From Pacificispira sp033344895 (GTDB taxonomy: Bacteria > Pseudomonadota > Alphaproteobacteria > UBA8366 > Aestuariispiraceae), in the NCBI GenBank assembly GCA_965229685.1, contig OZ245920.1:1054001-1118000 (forward strand): a DNA stretch of 64,000 nucleotides, given 5' to 3'. Positions 9,217 to 19,387 of this stretch are shown here, in pieces. How positions within the stretch are numbered: position 1 is the stretch's first letter; the number at the start of each line of letters is the position of its first letter. The notes beneath the pieces were generated by a model that was given only the letters and a program-made list of their open reading frames with translations, searched no databases and was not told the DNA's origin. The position numbers were made by a program, and so were the translations under genes.

Positions 9217-9731
9217 ATCGGACTCCTCCCGATGTTGCTGTTTCCGCCTGACCGGTCCGGACGGAACCGATCGGGCCGGCGTTCTTGCCACCGAGTCCGA
9301 GCGGACGCCCATGCCCAATCATTGGAGAAGACCGCCTGCCCCTATCGGGCGTGGTGGATGCCTTGAAGACGATCCTAGTTTTGATTCCATCATTTTTATC
9401 CTTTTGCGAGCATAGCAGGCTGATTCCCGGATCGACCATAAATTTTTATTAAAATTTTAGCACAGCCTTAAACAGTGCTTCTTGTTCAGATGTTTAGGGC
9501 GAATTGGTGATCGCCACACATCGCTAAGCGCTGAAATTCAACGAATTTTGCGTCGATATAAAGAGAACGTATTATATTTATCTAAAATACATTGTATAGT
9601 CGAATGATCCTCGATATGGTTCTTTCCGCATGGAAGCGGCTGCGTTAACCTGAGGTGAGATTTCGGCAATCGGTTGTAGTTTCCGGCGCCCGTGTATCTC
9701 GAAACAGGCAAAATCGTTTAGAGGGTGGGTT
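9217..9731. promoter_or_regulatory. Divergent regulatory region between collar operon and adhesin gene
   Basis: About 515 bases without a supported gene, separating the leftward DUF6916/collar operon from the rightward adhesin/export cluster. The part from about 9430 to 9620 is strikingly AT-rich against a GC-rich background and is likely to hold promoters for both directions. On the plus strand a weak candidate is TTGCGT at 9548-9553, 16 bases, then TATTAT at 9570-9575, which would leave a leader of about 150 bases before the adhesin start. No known riboswitch or operator was recognised. Confidence 0.5.
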
Positions 9732-12700
9732 GTGCGACGTCTCCGAAGATTTCTGATGAACTCACCCGTCCGTTCCGCGTCGGAGGCGACCGCTACGGCT
9801 GCGATGCCATTGGCGCTTGAGCCCCGTTTCATGTTTGACGCCGCGGGCGCCGCGACCGGCGCGGATGCCGCCCAGGATGCTGTTGCGGAAGCGGAAGCTG
9901 CCAACCAGGGGGCGTCGGATGGTGCGGTAGGGGACGATGCTGCCGCGATTGCCGATGCAATCGAAGGTCATGTGCCGTCCGACGGGCGAAAGGAAGTCGT
10001 CATCGTCGATCCTTCCGTCGCCTCCTATCAGGATTTGCTGTCGGGCATGGATCCGAATGTCGAGATCATCATCCTGAATGAGGGGGCGACGGTTTCGGAT
10101 GTGGCGTCGGCCCTTGACGGACGAAATGGGATCGATGCTGTCCACCTGATCAGCCATGGCGGTGTCGGCTCCCTCAATCTGGGCGGGGAGACATTGTCTC
10201 TCGATACGCTGGAGGCGAATGCCGACGCATTGCGCACCATCGGCGCTGCGCTTTCCGTGGACGGCGACCTGCTGCTTTATGGCTGCAATGTCGGTGCGGA
10301 TGGGGGCGGCGAGGCGTTCCTGACCGCACTCGCCAGTGCGACCGGCGCGGATGTTGCCGCATCGTCCGATGCAACAGGGGCCGCGGCGCTCGGCGGTGAT
10401 TGGGTGCTTGAAGCGGCGGTCGGTGACATCGAAAGCGGGATTGCGGTTTCCGCTGAAGGGCAGGCGGCGTTCTCGTCGGTGCTGGCGACGATGGATTTTT
10501 CGTCCGGTGTGACAGATAACGGAAACACAGTGGATGTGCTGGTTTCCGGTGTCACCGCGACCTTTTCCCACTCGGGCGTGAATATCGACGTTGCCAATGG
10601 CGGCGGCCTTGCCGGATCGTCCGGCGAAGTCGTCTTCAGCAATGCCAGCAACACCAACCCGTTCACTGTTTCGTTCAGTAGCGCAGTCGACATCACGTCA
10701 TTGCATCTCGGGCGCTTGTCCGGTCAGAACTCCGAAGTAACCATCAGTGTAACGGATGGCAGCGGGAACACGTCTGTCGTGGTTTCCGGTGCCAATTACT
10801 CCAGCGGCTCGGTCGTGTCCCTGAACTGGACGGGTGTGACGTCCTTTACCATCGATCACACCGATGCCGGACATGCGATTTCCCCGCTGGTGGACAACAT
10901 CATCTTCAGCGCCGCGAACGCCGCGCCGTCGCTTGGGGGGACGCCGGCGGATGTGACGGTGACCGAAGACGTTGCGACGGCAATCGATCTGTCCGCCTAC
11001 AATGTCTCCGACAGTGACGGCGATACGATTACGCTGACTCTTGCGGTCAGCGCCGGGACGATCGCGTCCGTCGACGGAAACGGTACGACTTCGGGGGTGA
11101 CGGTCGCCAGTTCGGGAAGCGGTTCCATGACCTTGCAGGGCACCGCCGCCAATCTGAACACCTATCTGAACGATACCAGCAAGATCCGCTATACGACCGC
11201 ATCGAACAGCACGGCTTCCGCGACCCTGACCGTGACGCCGAATGACGGGACAACCGACGGTACCGCGGACACGGTCACGATCAATGTTACATCGGTTAAC
11301 GACAATCCGGGCGCGACGGGTGTGCCGGCTTCGGTGACCGTGACCGAGGACACGTTGAGCAATGTCGATCTGTCGGCGATCACTTTCTCCGATGTCGACA
11401 GCGCCTCGATCACCGTCACGCTGACGGCATCCGCCGGTACCTTCGCAACGCCGGCCGATGGTGCGGGCGTCGGCGGTGGCGTGACCGAGACCCTGGTGAG
11501 TGCGACCACGATCACGCTGGTCGGCTCTCCCGCGGATATCAGCACCTATCTGGATTCGCCTAGCAGCATCCAATACACGCCGGCGTCGAATGTCAGTGGC
11601 AATGCGGCGGCGACCATCACCGTCACTGCCAATGATGGCGACGGCTCAGGCAATGTCGCACTGGGCACGGTCAATGTGAACGTGACCGCCGTAAACGACA
11701 ATCCGACGATTGCGGGCCTCCCGGCCTCTGTCACTGTGACGGAGGACACGCAGGGCAATGTTGATCTGTCCGCCGCGACTTTCGCCGATATCGACAGCGC
11801 CTCGATCACCGTCACACTGACGGCATCCGCCGGCACCTTCGCGACGCCGGCCGATGGTGCGGGCGTCGGGGGCGGCGTGACCGAAACCCTGGTGAACGCG
11901 ACCACGATCACGCTGGTCGGCGCCCCTGCGGATATCAGCACCTATCTGGATACGGCAAGCAACATCCAGTATACGCCGGCGTCGAATGTCAGCGGCAATG
12001 CGGCGGCGACCATCACCGTCACCGCCAATGACGGCGACGGCTCGGGGAATGTCGCGCTGGGCACGGTCAATGTGAACGTGACCGCCGTAAACGACAATCC
12101 GACCGGCTCCGTGCCCGCCACGGTAACGGTTACGGAAGACACGCTGAGCAATGTCGATCTGTCCGCGGCCAGTTTTGCCGATGTCGACGGCGACACGATC
12201 ACCGTCACCCTGACGGCCTCGGCCGGGACCTTCGCGACCCCGGCGGACGGGGCAGGTGTGGGCGGCGGGGTCACGGAGACCCTGGTGAATGCGACGACGA
12301 TCACGCTGGTCGGCGCTGCGGCGGACATCAACACCTATCTCGATACCGCTTCCAACATCCGCTATACTTCGGCGTCCAATGCCAGTGGGAACAGTGCGGC
12401 GACCATCACGGTCACGGTGAATGACGGTCAGGGCAGCGGCAATGTCTCGGCCGGCACGGTGCAGGTCAATGTCACCGCCGTGAACGACGCCCCGGCATTC
12501 AGCGGTCTGGACGGCACCCCTGCCTTTACGGAAGGCGGCTCGGCGGTGGTTCTGGACAGCAATGTCACCCTGACCGATGTCGAACTCGTCGCGCTGAATG
12601 GCGGCAATGGCAATTTTGCCGGGGCAAGCCTGGTGATCGTGCGAAATGGCGGAGCGAATGCGGCCGACGCCTTTTCCATTGTCACTGGCGGGAATCTGAG

Positions 12701-15700
12701 CGTCGCTGGCAGCGACATCTCGTCGGGCGGCAATGTCATCGCCAGTTTCGATACATCGTCCGCCGGCCAAGTGACGATCACCTTCCAAAATAACGGTACG
12801 ATCCCGACAACCGCGCTGGTCAACGAGGTGATGCAGGCGGTTCGCTATTCCAACACCGCGAACGATCCGGCCGCCTCGGTACAGCTGAACTGGACATTCT
12901 CCGACGGCAATAGCGGCAACAGCCAGGGAACCGGCGACAATCCGGGAACGGCCAGCGGGTCGACAACGGTTTCGATCACCAATGTCAACGACGCGCCGAC
13001 CCTGACCGCAACCGGGAGCAATCCGACCTTTACTGAAGACGGCGGCGCCCAGGATCTGTTCAACACCGTCACGGGATCTACGATCGAAGCCGCAGACAGA
13101 ATCAGCGCCATGACGATGACGGTCACCAATGTCTCGGACGGGGCGAGCGAGATTCTTGCCTTCGATGGTACGGACGTGGCGCTGACCAACGGGAATTCAG
13201 TCGTAACAGCGACAAACGGCCTGACCGTCAATGTGTCCGTGACCGGCAGTACGGCAACGGTCAGCTTCACCGGCGCGACCTTGAGTTCGGCGCAGTTCCA
13301 GACGCTGGTTGACAGCCTGACCTATCGGAATGCGTCCGACAATCCGACAACCAGCGGGAACCGGGTCGTTACCATTACCGGCATCACGGATAATGGCGGT
13401 ACGGCGAATGGCGGCAGCAATTCGGCGGCACCCAATGTGCAGAGTACGGTTTCGCTGACGGCCGTGAATGACGCCCCTGTCATCGGTAATCTGGCAGGCG
13501 ACAGCACGGCGCTGCAGGTCGGCAATGTCGCGAATATCGACAATGGCGGCAATGTCACGGTCACCAATGCGGATTCCACCAATTACAATGGCGGATCACT
13601 GATCATTTCGGATACCAACGCCAACAATACCGCGAATGGAAATTTCTCGGTCGACGGTACCAATGTCACATCCGGCGGCGATACTACGATTTCGGCGGGT
13701 GAAACGATCTTGGTGGGCGGGGTGAACATCGGAACGGTTCACGCCACAAATGATGGACAGAGCGGCCGGACGCTTCAGATAGATTTCAATGTCAATGCCA
13801 CAAACGAACGTGTGCAGGCTCTGATACAGAATCTCCGCTGGGGTGCGGCGGCGGGCAGCGGCGCCCAGACCTTCACGGCAACGCTGAACGATGCGGACGG
13901 TACCGCGAATGGGGGCGATCAGGATACGACCGCCAATTTCACGATGACGGTGGGCAACTTGCCCGCGATCGCCAATCTCAACGGCGACAGCGTGACTTTC
14001 ACCGAAGGCGGCGGCGCCGCGGTGATCGACAGCGGCGGCGACGCCACCGTGACCGATGCCGACAATCCAGCCAATTTCGGGGGCGGGAATCTTACGGTTA
14101 CCGTCTCCGCCAACGCGGTCGCCGCGGAGGATATCCTGACCTTGAACACCGCCGGTACTGTTGCGCTGGCCGGTACCACGGCGGGGTCGAATGTCTCGGT
14201 CGGCGGAACCGTGATCGGTACCCTGGCAAACAGCATTGCGGCCGGGAACAACCTGGTCGTCAATCTCAACAGCTTTGCGACATTGGCGCGGGTTCAGACG
14301 CTGGTACAGGCTATTGCCTACAACAATGCCAGCGACGCGCCAACCACCACCACCCGAACCGTGTCGGTGACTTTGACCGACAATGACGGGCTGACGAGCG
14401 CAACCAGTTCCACGTCGGTTTCGATCTCCGCCGTCAACGACGCTCCAGTCTTTACCGGGCTTGATGGAACGCCGACGGTCAACGAGCAGACGGCGGTGGT
14501 GCTGGATTCCAATGCCACGGTCGCCGATGCGGAATTGGACGCCCTGAATGGCGGCGCCGGCAACTACAGCGGTGCGACACTGACATTGTCGCGCAATGGC
14601 GGAGCCAATGCGGAGGATGCGTTCTCAAATTCCGGGACACTGGGGGCGCTGACCCAGGGCGGTAACCTGACGGTCGGGGGCACGACGATCGGCACGGTGA
14701 CGACGAATTCCGGCGGGACCCTGCTGCTGACCTTCAACAGCAGTGCCACGCGGGCACTGGTCAATAGCGCGATCCAGCAGATCACCTACACCAATACCAG
14801 TGACACGCCGCCCGCGAATGCGCAGATCAACTATGTGTTCAACGACGGGAACAGCGGCTCCCAGGGCAGCGGCGGTGCCGGATCGGACAGCGATAACTCG
14901 GTGACTGTGACGATCACGCCGGTCAATGATGCACCGACCGCGACCGGCATTCCGGCGTCGGTCACCGTAACGGAGGATGTTCTCAGCAATATCGACCTAT
15001 CCGCTGTCAGTTTCGCAGATCTGGACGGCAACAATCTGACGGTGACGCTGACGGCTTCGGCCGGCACATTCGCAACGCCCGCGGACGGTGCTGCTGTCGG
15101 TGCCGGTGTTACGGAAACCCTGGTCAATGCGACGACCATAACGTTGGCCGGCAGCGCGGCGGACATTGCAACCTATCTCGATACGGCAACCAATATCCGT
15201 TACACGACGGCGGCGAATGCAGCAGGCAACAATGTCGCGACGATAAGCGTCGCGGCGAATGACGGTACGGTCAATCCGACCTTGGGTACGATCCAGGTGA
15301 ATTCGACGGCGGTGAACGATGCGCCGTCGGCAACGGGGGGTCCGGCCGCGGTCACAGTGACCGAAGACACACTCAGCAATGTGGACCTGTCGGCTATCAC
15401 GTTCTCCGATGTCGACGGCGACAGTCTGACGGTGACGCTAACGGCTTCGGCCGGCACTTTCGCGACGCCCGCGGACGGGGCGGGTGTCGGTGCCGGTGTT
15501 ACGGAAACCCTGGTCAATGCAACGACCATGACGCTGGTCGGCAGTGCTGCGGATATCAGCACCTATCTCGATACTGCGACCAACATTCGCTACACGACGG
15601 CATCGAACGCGGCGGGCAATGCGGTGGCGACAATCACCATCACCGCCAGTGACGGCACGGTGACGCCGACCATCGGAACCGTGAACGTCAATTCGACGGC

Positions 15701-16922
15701 CGTGAACGATGCGCCTCAGATCGTCGGTGCAAACAATACCGTCGTCTTCAATCCGTCCGGCGGCACGCCGGTCGTGCTCGATGGTGATATGACGGTGACC
15801 GATCCCGAACTGGCGGCGGCCGGCGATTTTGACGGCCTCTCGGTCACGATTGTCCGGTCGGGGGGCGCGGATGCGAACGACCTCTTCAACGTGAAGAGCA
15901 GTGCAAATGTCACCAAGGTCGGCAACAATCTTCAGGCAGGCGGCAATACGATCGCGACCCTGAACACGACAACGGCCGGCCAGTTGGTCATCACCTTCGA
16001 CAGCGGCAATGGAACGACCGCGACGGCCGCGCTGGTGAATGAGGTCGTGCAGAACGTGACCTATGCCACGAATGCGGTGGCTCCCACATCCCCGGTCACA
16101 ATCAATATTACAGCGAATGACGGGGCGCTGGCCGGTACGACGCAGACTTTGACGGCATCCCTGGCGCCGCCACCGCCGGCAGACGATTTCGTGCCGCCGC
16201 CAGCGCCTACACCCCCGCCCGGCCCGCCGCCCACGGCGCAGCTGCCGCTGACCCCGCCGCCGCAGCCACCGGCCGATACACCCGTCCGAGATGCTGGAAA
16301 TGGTGGGCTGAACCCAAATGGGCCGGCCCAGAATGACGGCCGCGTCGGCAGTGCCGTGACCGGTGGGCTTGGTGCACGGAGTGCTATCGAAAATACCGGA
16401 ACGCCTGTCCGCGTTTCGGTCATGGGGGCCGGAAACGGATTGGTCCAGAATTCCGGCGCCGGACAGCCGGCCGGGGGCACAGGCGGGGCCGTAGGCAGCT
16501 TCAGCAGCGCCGGCGGTAGTGGCAACGTTGGAGGCGGTGCCGCCGGTGGTCTGGGAAGTGGTGGTCTGGGAAGTAACGGTCTGGGAGGTAATGGCCTGGG
16601 CGGTGGTACTGAGGGTGGAGGCTTCGGGTCCGGCATCAACGGGCTCCAGGATGAGACTGATTCCAACGCGCCGCCTTCGAACAGCCCGGGTGAAGGCGAA
16701 GGAAGCGGTGAGCAGGCCGATGCCGGGCCCGACGATCGGGATGCCGCATCCGAGACGCGGATTGCCCAGTCCAGGGAAGCGGCACAGAGTGACGAAGGCG
16801 TTCCGGTCGGGGCGCTGGTCGAACCGGGCTTCCTTGGCGAATTGCTGCAAGCCGCCGGGAAGGGGCAGACGCTGGACGAAATTGTAACAGCGTTGGATGA
16901 ATATCTGCCGCCGGCCGCATAG
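9732..16922 (+). CDS. Giant LEPR/DUF4347 cadherin-like repeat protein (putative adhesin)
   Basis: A 2396-residue protein, probably exported to the cell surface. GTG start chosen for its GAGGGTGG ribosome site; the ATG at 9756 is an alternative. Order: basic N-terminus; LEPR motif at residues 29-32 followed by FMFDAAGA; a DUF4347 domain (about 80-245) with a His in HLISHGG (H142) and a Cys in LLYGCNVG (C185); a lectin-like beta region (about 250-390); tandem cadherin-like repeats of 127-132 residues (395-916 and 1731-1990) with other repeat types between; a Pro-rich stretch (about 2146-2190); a Gly-rich stretch (about 2250-2305); and an acidic tail ending FLGELLQAAGK...EYLPPAA. There are no RTX nonapeptides and no classical signal peptide, so it is not a standard type I substrate. 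It is followed directly by TolC, HlyD and M50 genes, the presumed exporter. Confidence 0.88.
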   Translation: MRRLRRFLMNSPVRSASEATATAAMPLALEPRFMFDAAGAATGADAAQDAVAEAEAANQGASDGAVGDDAAAIADAIEGHVPSDGRKEVVIVDPSVASYQDLLSGMDPNVEIIILNEGATVSDVASALDGRNGIDAVHLISHGGVGSLNLGGETLSLDTLEANADALRTIGAALSVDGDLLLYGCNVGADGGGEAFLTALASATGADVAASSDATGAAALGGDWVLEAAVGDIESGIAVSAEGQAAFSSVLATMDFSSGVTDNGNTVDVLVSGVTATFSHSGVNIDVANGGGLAGSSGEVVFSNASNTNPFTVSFSSAVDITSLHLGRLSGQNSEVTISVTDGSGNTSVVVSGANYSSGSVVSLNWTGVTSFTIDHTDAGHAISPLVDNIIFSAANAAPSLGGTPADVTVTEDVATAIDLSAYNVSDSDGDTITLTLAVSAGTIASVDGNGTTSGVTVASSGSGSMTLQGTAANLNTYLNDTSKIRYTTASNSTASATLTVTPNDGTTDGTADTVTINVTSVNDNPGATGVPASVTVTEDTLSNVDLSAITFSDVDSASITVTLTASAGTFATPADGAGVGGGVTETLVSATTITLVGSPADISTYLDSPSSIQYTPASNVSGNAAATITVTANDGDGSGNVALGTVNVNVTAVNDNPTIAGLPASVTVTEDTQGNVDLSAATFADIDSASITVTLTASAGTFATPADGAGVGGGVTETLVNATTITLVGAPADISTYLDTASNIQYTPASNVSGNAAATITVTANDGDGSGNVALGTVNVNVTAVNDNPTGSVPATVTVTEDTLSNVDLSAASFADVDGDTITVTLTASAGTFATPADGAGVGGGVTETLVNATTITLVGAAADINTYLDTASNIRYTSASNASGNSAATITVTVNDGQGSGNVSAGTVQVNVTAVNDAPAFSGLDGTPAFTEGGSAVVLDSNVTLTDVELVALNGGNGNFAGASLVIVRNGGANAADAFSIVTGGNLSVAGSDISSGGNVIASFDTSSAGQVTITFQNNGTIPTTALVNEVMQAVRYSNTANDPAASVQLNWTFSDGNSGNSQGTGDNPGTASGSTTVSITNVNDAPTLTATGSNPTFTEDGGAQDLFNTVTGSTIEAADRISAMTMTVTNVSDGASEILAFDGTDVALTNGNSVVTATNGLTVNVSVTGSTATVSFTGATLSSAQFQTLVDSLTYRNASDNPTTSGNRVVTITGITDNGGTANGGSNSAAPNVQSTVSLTAVNDAPVIGNLAGDSTALQVGNVANIDNGGNVTVTNADSTNYNGGSLIISDTNANNTANGNFSVDGTNVTSGGDTTISAGETILVGGVNIGTVHATNDGQSGRTLQIDFNVNATNERVQALIQNLRWGAAAGSGAQTFTATLNDADGTANGGDQDTTANFTMTVGNLPAIANLNGDSVTFTEGGGAAVIDSGGDATVTDADNPANFGGGNLTVTVSANAVAAEDILTLNTAGTVALAGTTAGSNVSVGGTVIGTLANSIAAGNNLVVNLNSFATLARVQTLVQAIAYNNASDAPTTTTRTVSVTLTDNDGLTSATSSTSVSISAVNDAPVFTGLDGTPTVNEQTAVVLDSNATVADAELDALNGGAGNYSGATLTLSRNGGANAEDAFSNSGTLGALTQGGNLTVGGTTIGTVTTNSGGTLLLTFNSSATRALVNSAIQQITYTNTSDTPPANAQINYVFNDGNSGSQGSGGAGSDSDNSVTVTITPVNDAPTATGIPASVTVTEDVLSNIDLSAVSFADLDGNNLTVTLTASAGTFATPADGAAVGAGVTETLVNATTITLAGSAADIATYLDTATNIRYTTAANAAGNNVATISVAANDGTVNPTLGTIQVNSTAVNDAPSATGGPAAVTVTEDTLSNVDLSAITFSDVDGDSLTVTLTASAGTFATPADGAGVGAGVTETLVNATTMTLVGSAADISTYLDTATNIRYTTASNAAGNAVATITITASDGTVTPTIGTVNVNSTAVNDAPQIVGANNTVVFNPSGGTPVVLDGDMTVTDPELAAAGDFDGLSVTIVRSGGADANDLFNVKSSANVTKVGNNLQAGGNTIATLNTTTAGQLVITFDSGNGTTATAALVNEVVQNVTYATNAVAPTSPVTINITANDGALAGTTQTLTASLAPPPPADDFVPPPAPTPPPGPPPTAQLPLTPPPQPPADTPVRDAGNGGLNPNGPAQNDGRVGSAVTGGLGARSAIENTGTPVRVSVMGAGNGLVQNSGAGQPAGGTGGAVGSFSSAGGSGNVGGGAAGGLGSGGLGSNGLGGNGLGGGTEGGGFGSGINGLQDETDSNAPPSNSPGEGEGSGEQADAGPDDRDAASETRIAQSREAAQSDEGVPVGALVEPGFLGELLQAAGKGQTLDEIVTALDEYLPPAA
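10914..12479 (+). repeat. Four tandem cadherin-like repeat units
   Basis: Four in-frame units inside the adhesin, starting at 10914, 11295, 11691 and 12087 (381, 396, 396 and 393 bases). Each runs from a VNDNP-type linker through VTVTED.LSNVDLSA to an INV / VNV strand. Units 2 and 3 are nearly identical in protein and very similar in DNA (for example the segment coding GTFATPADGAGVGGGVTETL), which makes the tract prone to homologous expansion or contraction. Confidence 0.85.
14922..15701 (+). repeat. Two further tandem cadherin-like repeat units
   Basis: Two in-frame units of 390 bases each (from 14922 and 15312) of the same type as the 10914-12479 array, with the shared GTFATPADGA..GAGVTETLVNATT segment. 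They are separated from the first array by about 2.4 kb of different repeat types, including two copies of a FxGLDGTP-beginning unit (near 12490 and 14440). Confidence 0.82.
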
Positions 16923-17039
16923 AGATGGATGGACCAGAAGATTCGTGCGCGATTGCGGTGATCGCACACAGGTTGAAATCGTGAGTGACCACCGAAGACA
17001 GCTGCGATGCGGTGGTAGGGAATAGATAGGGGTAGGTTG

Positions 17040-18563
17040 ATGGGTCGAGTTCCGAGTAGGGTGGTCGGAATTGTTGTGTTGGCGGGCAGTCTTGTCCTGG
17101 CAGGTTGTTCCGTGGATCTAAAGCCCTTTACGCCGGAAGAAAATGCGGCGCGGGTTGAATCCGACCTGAACGCCCTGTTTGCCGATCAGGAGCGGATTTC
17201 GGGACCGATCATGCTGGAAGAAGCGATCGCGCGGGCCCTAACCTATAACCTCGACCATCGACTGAAACTGATGGAACGGGCGGTCGGGGTCCGGGAGCTT
17301 GACGTTACACGGATGAGTCTGTTGCCGACCGTCGCCGCCAATGCCGGATACGACGCCCGATCGCATGCCGATACCACATTCAATGAGGCGCGCACATCGA
17401 CCTCCACCACGTCGGACAAGCGGGTCAAGACCGCTGATCTCACCATTTCCTGGAACGTGCTGGATTTCGGCATCGGCTATATCCGCGCGAAGCAACAGGC
17501 CGACATGGCGCTGATCGTCGAGGAACGGCGCCGCCAGGTCATTCACAACATCCTGCAGGACACGCGCGAGGCGTATTGGCGGGCGGCCGCGGCCGAGAGG
17601 GCGTTGAGAACCTTTGGCCCGCTGATGGACCGCGTTCGCTCTGCCCTGGACGATGTCGAAGCCCAGGTGGATGCCCAGGTCAACCTGATGGAGGGACTGG
17701 TCTACAAGCGAACCCTGCTAGAGACACTTCGCCAATTGGAAGCCCTGCGACGCGACATGCAGGCCGCACGCGCCGAATTGGCGGTCCTGATGAACGTCCA
17801 TCCGGATTCGGAATTCACGATTTCCGACGCAGAAGGCGCATTGCCCGGCCATGTTGTGAATTTCAGTTTCGATGCCGAGGAACTCGAACTCGCGGCCCTG
17901 CGCAACCGATCCGAACTTCGGTCCGAAGCCTATCAGCTGCGGATCAATCGAGAGGAGGCCCGGGTCGCAATGCTGCAGATGATCCCGGGGCTGAATTTCA
18001 GCGCCGGCATCAATTATACATCCGACAGCTACAAGGCCAATCAGCGCTGGTACGACGCCAGCATGGCGCTGGCCTGGAACGTCATGAGTCTGTTTCAGGG
18101 ACCCGCCAACATCGAACTGGCCGAGACCAAGCAGGAGATGTCCAAAGTGCGCCGGCTGGCGCTCAGCATGGCTGTGATCGCCCAGGTCAATGTCGCTCAA
18201 CTGCGGTTCAACTCCGCCAAACGCGACTTTGAACTGGCCGACGATATTGCCACGGTGCAGGAGCGCATCCGGACGCAGGTTTCCAATTCCCAGCAGGCAT
18301 CGACGGGGACCGGGCAGGAGGTCATTCAGGCCGACGTTCTGACCGCCCTGACGGAATTGCGGCGCAACCTGGCCTATGCCGAACTGCAGGCCGCTTTCGG
18401 ACGCGTCGTTGCAGCGTCCGGTGCGGATCCGCAGATTCAGGGCGTGAACGAGAGCGACGGCCTGATGGTTCTTGCAGGCGCAGTCGGCAGGGCCCTTCAG
18501 GACTGGGAGAACGGTGAGTTCAAAGCACCGGCCCGCTGGACCGGAGACGACGGGGCGTCGTGA
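17040..18563 (+). CDS. TolC-family outer-membrane efflux lipoprotein
   Basis: A 507-residue TolC-like channel protein. ATG chosen over an adjacent TTG (17037) because the ribosome site GGGGTAGG is well placed. The signal sequence ends in a lipobox LAGC with Cys at residue 23, so it is lipidated. The rest has long amphipathic helices with the usual internal duplication (ARALTYNLDHRLKLMERAV early, LRNRSELRSEAYQLRINREEA in the second half). It starts about 115 bases after the adhesin and overlaps the adaptor gene that follows, so it should supply the outer-membrane pore of the export system. Confidence 0.92.
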   Translation: MGRVPSRVVGIVVLAGSLVLAGCSVDLKPFTPEENAARVESDLNALFADQERISGPIMLEEAIARALTYNLDHRLKLMERAVGVRELDVTRMSLLPTVAANAGYDARSHADTTFNEARTSTSTTSDKRVKTADLTISWNVLDFGIGYIRAKQQADMALIVEERRRQVIHNILQDTREAYWRAAAAERALRTFGPLMDRVRSALDDVEAQVDAQVNLMEGLVYKRTLLETLRQLEALRRDMQAARAELAVLMNVHPDSEFTISDAEGALPGHVVNFSFDAEELELAALRNRSELRSEAYQLRINREEARVAMLQMIPGLNFSAGINYTSDSYKANQRWYDASMALAWNVMSLFQGPANIELAETKQEMSKVRRLALSMAVIAQVNVAQLRFNSAKRDFELADDIATVQERIRTQVSNSQQASTGTGQEVIQADVLTALTELRRNLAYAELQAAFGRVVAASGADPQIQGVNESDGLMVLAGAVGRALQDWENGEFKAPARWTGDDGAS

Positions 18564-19327
18564 TGGCCCGCATCCTTCCCGCGGCGGGTATGGTGGCGGC
18601 ATGCCTGGCCACTGTTCCGCCTGTCTGGGCGCAGTCTGCTTCCGATGCGATGTCAGCGGTCGATGCCCCACAGGTGCGGGCGCTGGTCGTATCCCGCGAT
18701 CGCGCCGTCCTGTCGGCCGAAATCGCCGCCAGGATTGCGGACATGCCGTTTCGGCCCGGCGATGCCTTCGATCAGGGGGATCGTCTGGTCCGGTTCGACT
18801 GCAGCCGTTTCGTGGCACAGCGCGATGTCGCGGCCGGTGACGTTGCGGCTGCCCGGAAGAGTCTGGAATCGGTGGAGAAGCTTCGTAGCCTGAATGCGGC
18901 CGGTCAGTTGGAGGTGGAAATCGCCGCTGCCCAATTGTCGAAGGCGGAGGCGCAGCAGCGCCTGTACCAGTCCGACGTCAATCGTTGCGGTATTCAGGCG
19001 CCCTATGGCGGACGGATCGTCGCCTGGCATGCCAATCCGCATGAAGTGGCCAATCCCGGAGAGGATCTGATCGAGATTGTTCGTGTCGGCAGCCTGGAAA
19101 TTGAAATGATCGTTCCGTCGGGGTGGCTGTCCTGGTTGAAGCCGGCACTGCCCCTGACCGTTGCCGTGGACGAGACCGGCAAGCGCTATGACGCGACGAT
19201 CACGACAATCGGAGCCGAAGTGGATCCGGTCAGCCAGACCGTGGCGATCCGTGCGACCTTTGCAGATTCGCCGGACGATCTGCTGCCGGGGATGAGTGGC
19301 AGCGCCGCCTTTCCCGAAAGCGGCTGA
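18563..19327 (+). CDS. HlyD/RND-type periplasmic adaptor
   Basis: A 254-residue secreted adaptor. The ATG was preferred to an overlapping GTG at 18560; both overlap the tolC stop. Signal peptide ends near VWA-QS. The lipoyl/barrel-sandwich hybrid halves are visible (MPFRPGDAFDQGDRLVRFD early and NRCGIQAPYGGRIVAWHANP later) around a coiled-coil hairpin, followed by a beta-barrel domain. It is shorter than usual RND adaptors and has no membrane anchor beyond the signal. It probably links the TolC channel to the inner-membrane parts encoded just downstream. Confidence 0.9.
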   Translation: MARILPAAGMVAACLATVPPVWAQSASDAMSAVDAPQVRALVVSRDRAVLSAEIAARIADMPFRPGDAFDQGDRLVRFDCSRFVAQRDVAAGDVAAARKSLESVEKLRSLNAAGQLEVEIAAAQLSKAEAQQRLYQSDVNRCGIQAPYGGRIVAWHANPHEVANPGEDLIEIVRVGSLEIEMIVPSGWLSWLKPALPLTVAVDETGKRYDATITTIGAEVDPVSQTVAIRATFADSPDDLLPGMSGSAAFPESG

Positions 19328-19387
19328 CGGTACTGCTTGGGCTGGTTGCTGCTTTTTAACGCCTGACGGGAAGGAATCCTTTAGGTC

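Noticed and set aside
10914..15701. CRISPR array
   Set aside because: The repeats are in-frame protein repeats of about 390 bases, not short repeats with unique spacers.
9732..16922. RTX-type type I secretion substrate
   Set aside because: No GGxGxDxUx nonapeptide repeats anywhere in the C-terminal part.
15438..16967. Minus-strand frame of 509 codons opposite the adhesin
   Set aside because: Antisense to repetitive codons; low-complexity Arg/Gly/Ser content and no recognisable motif.
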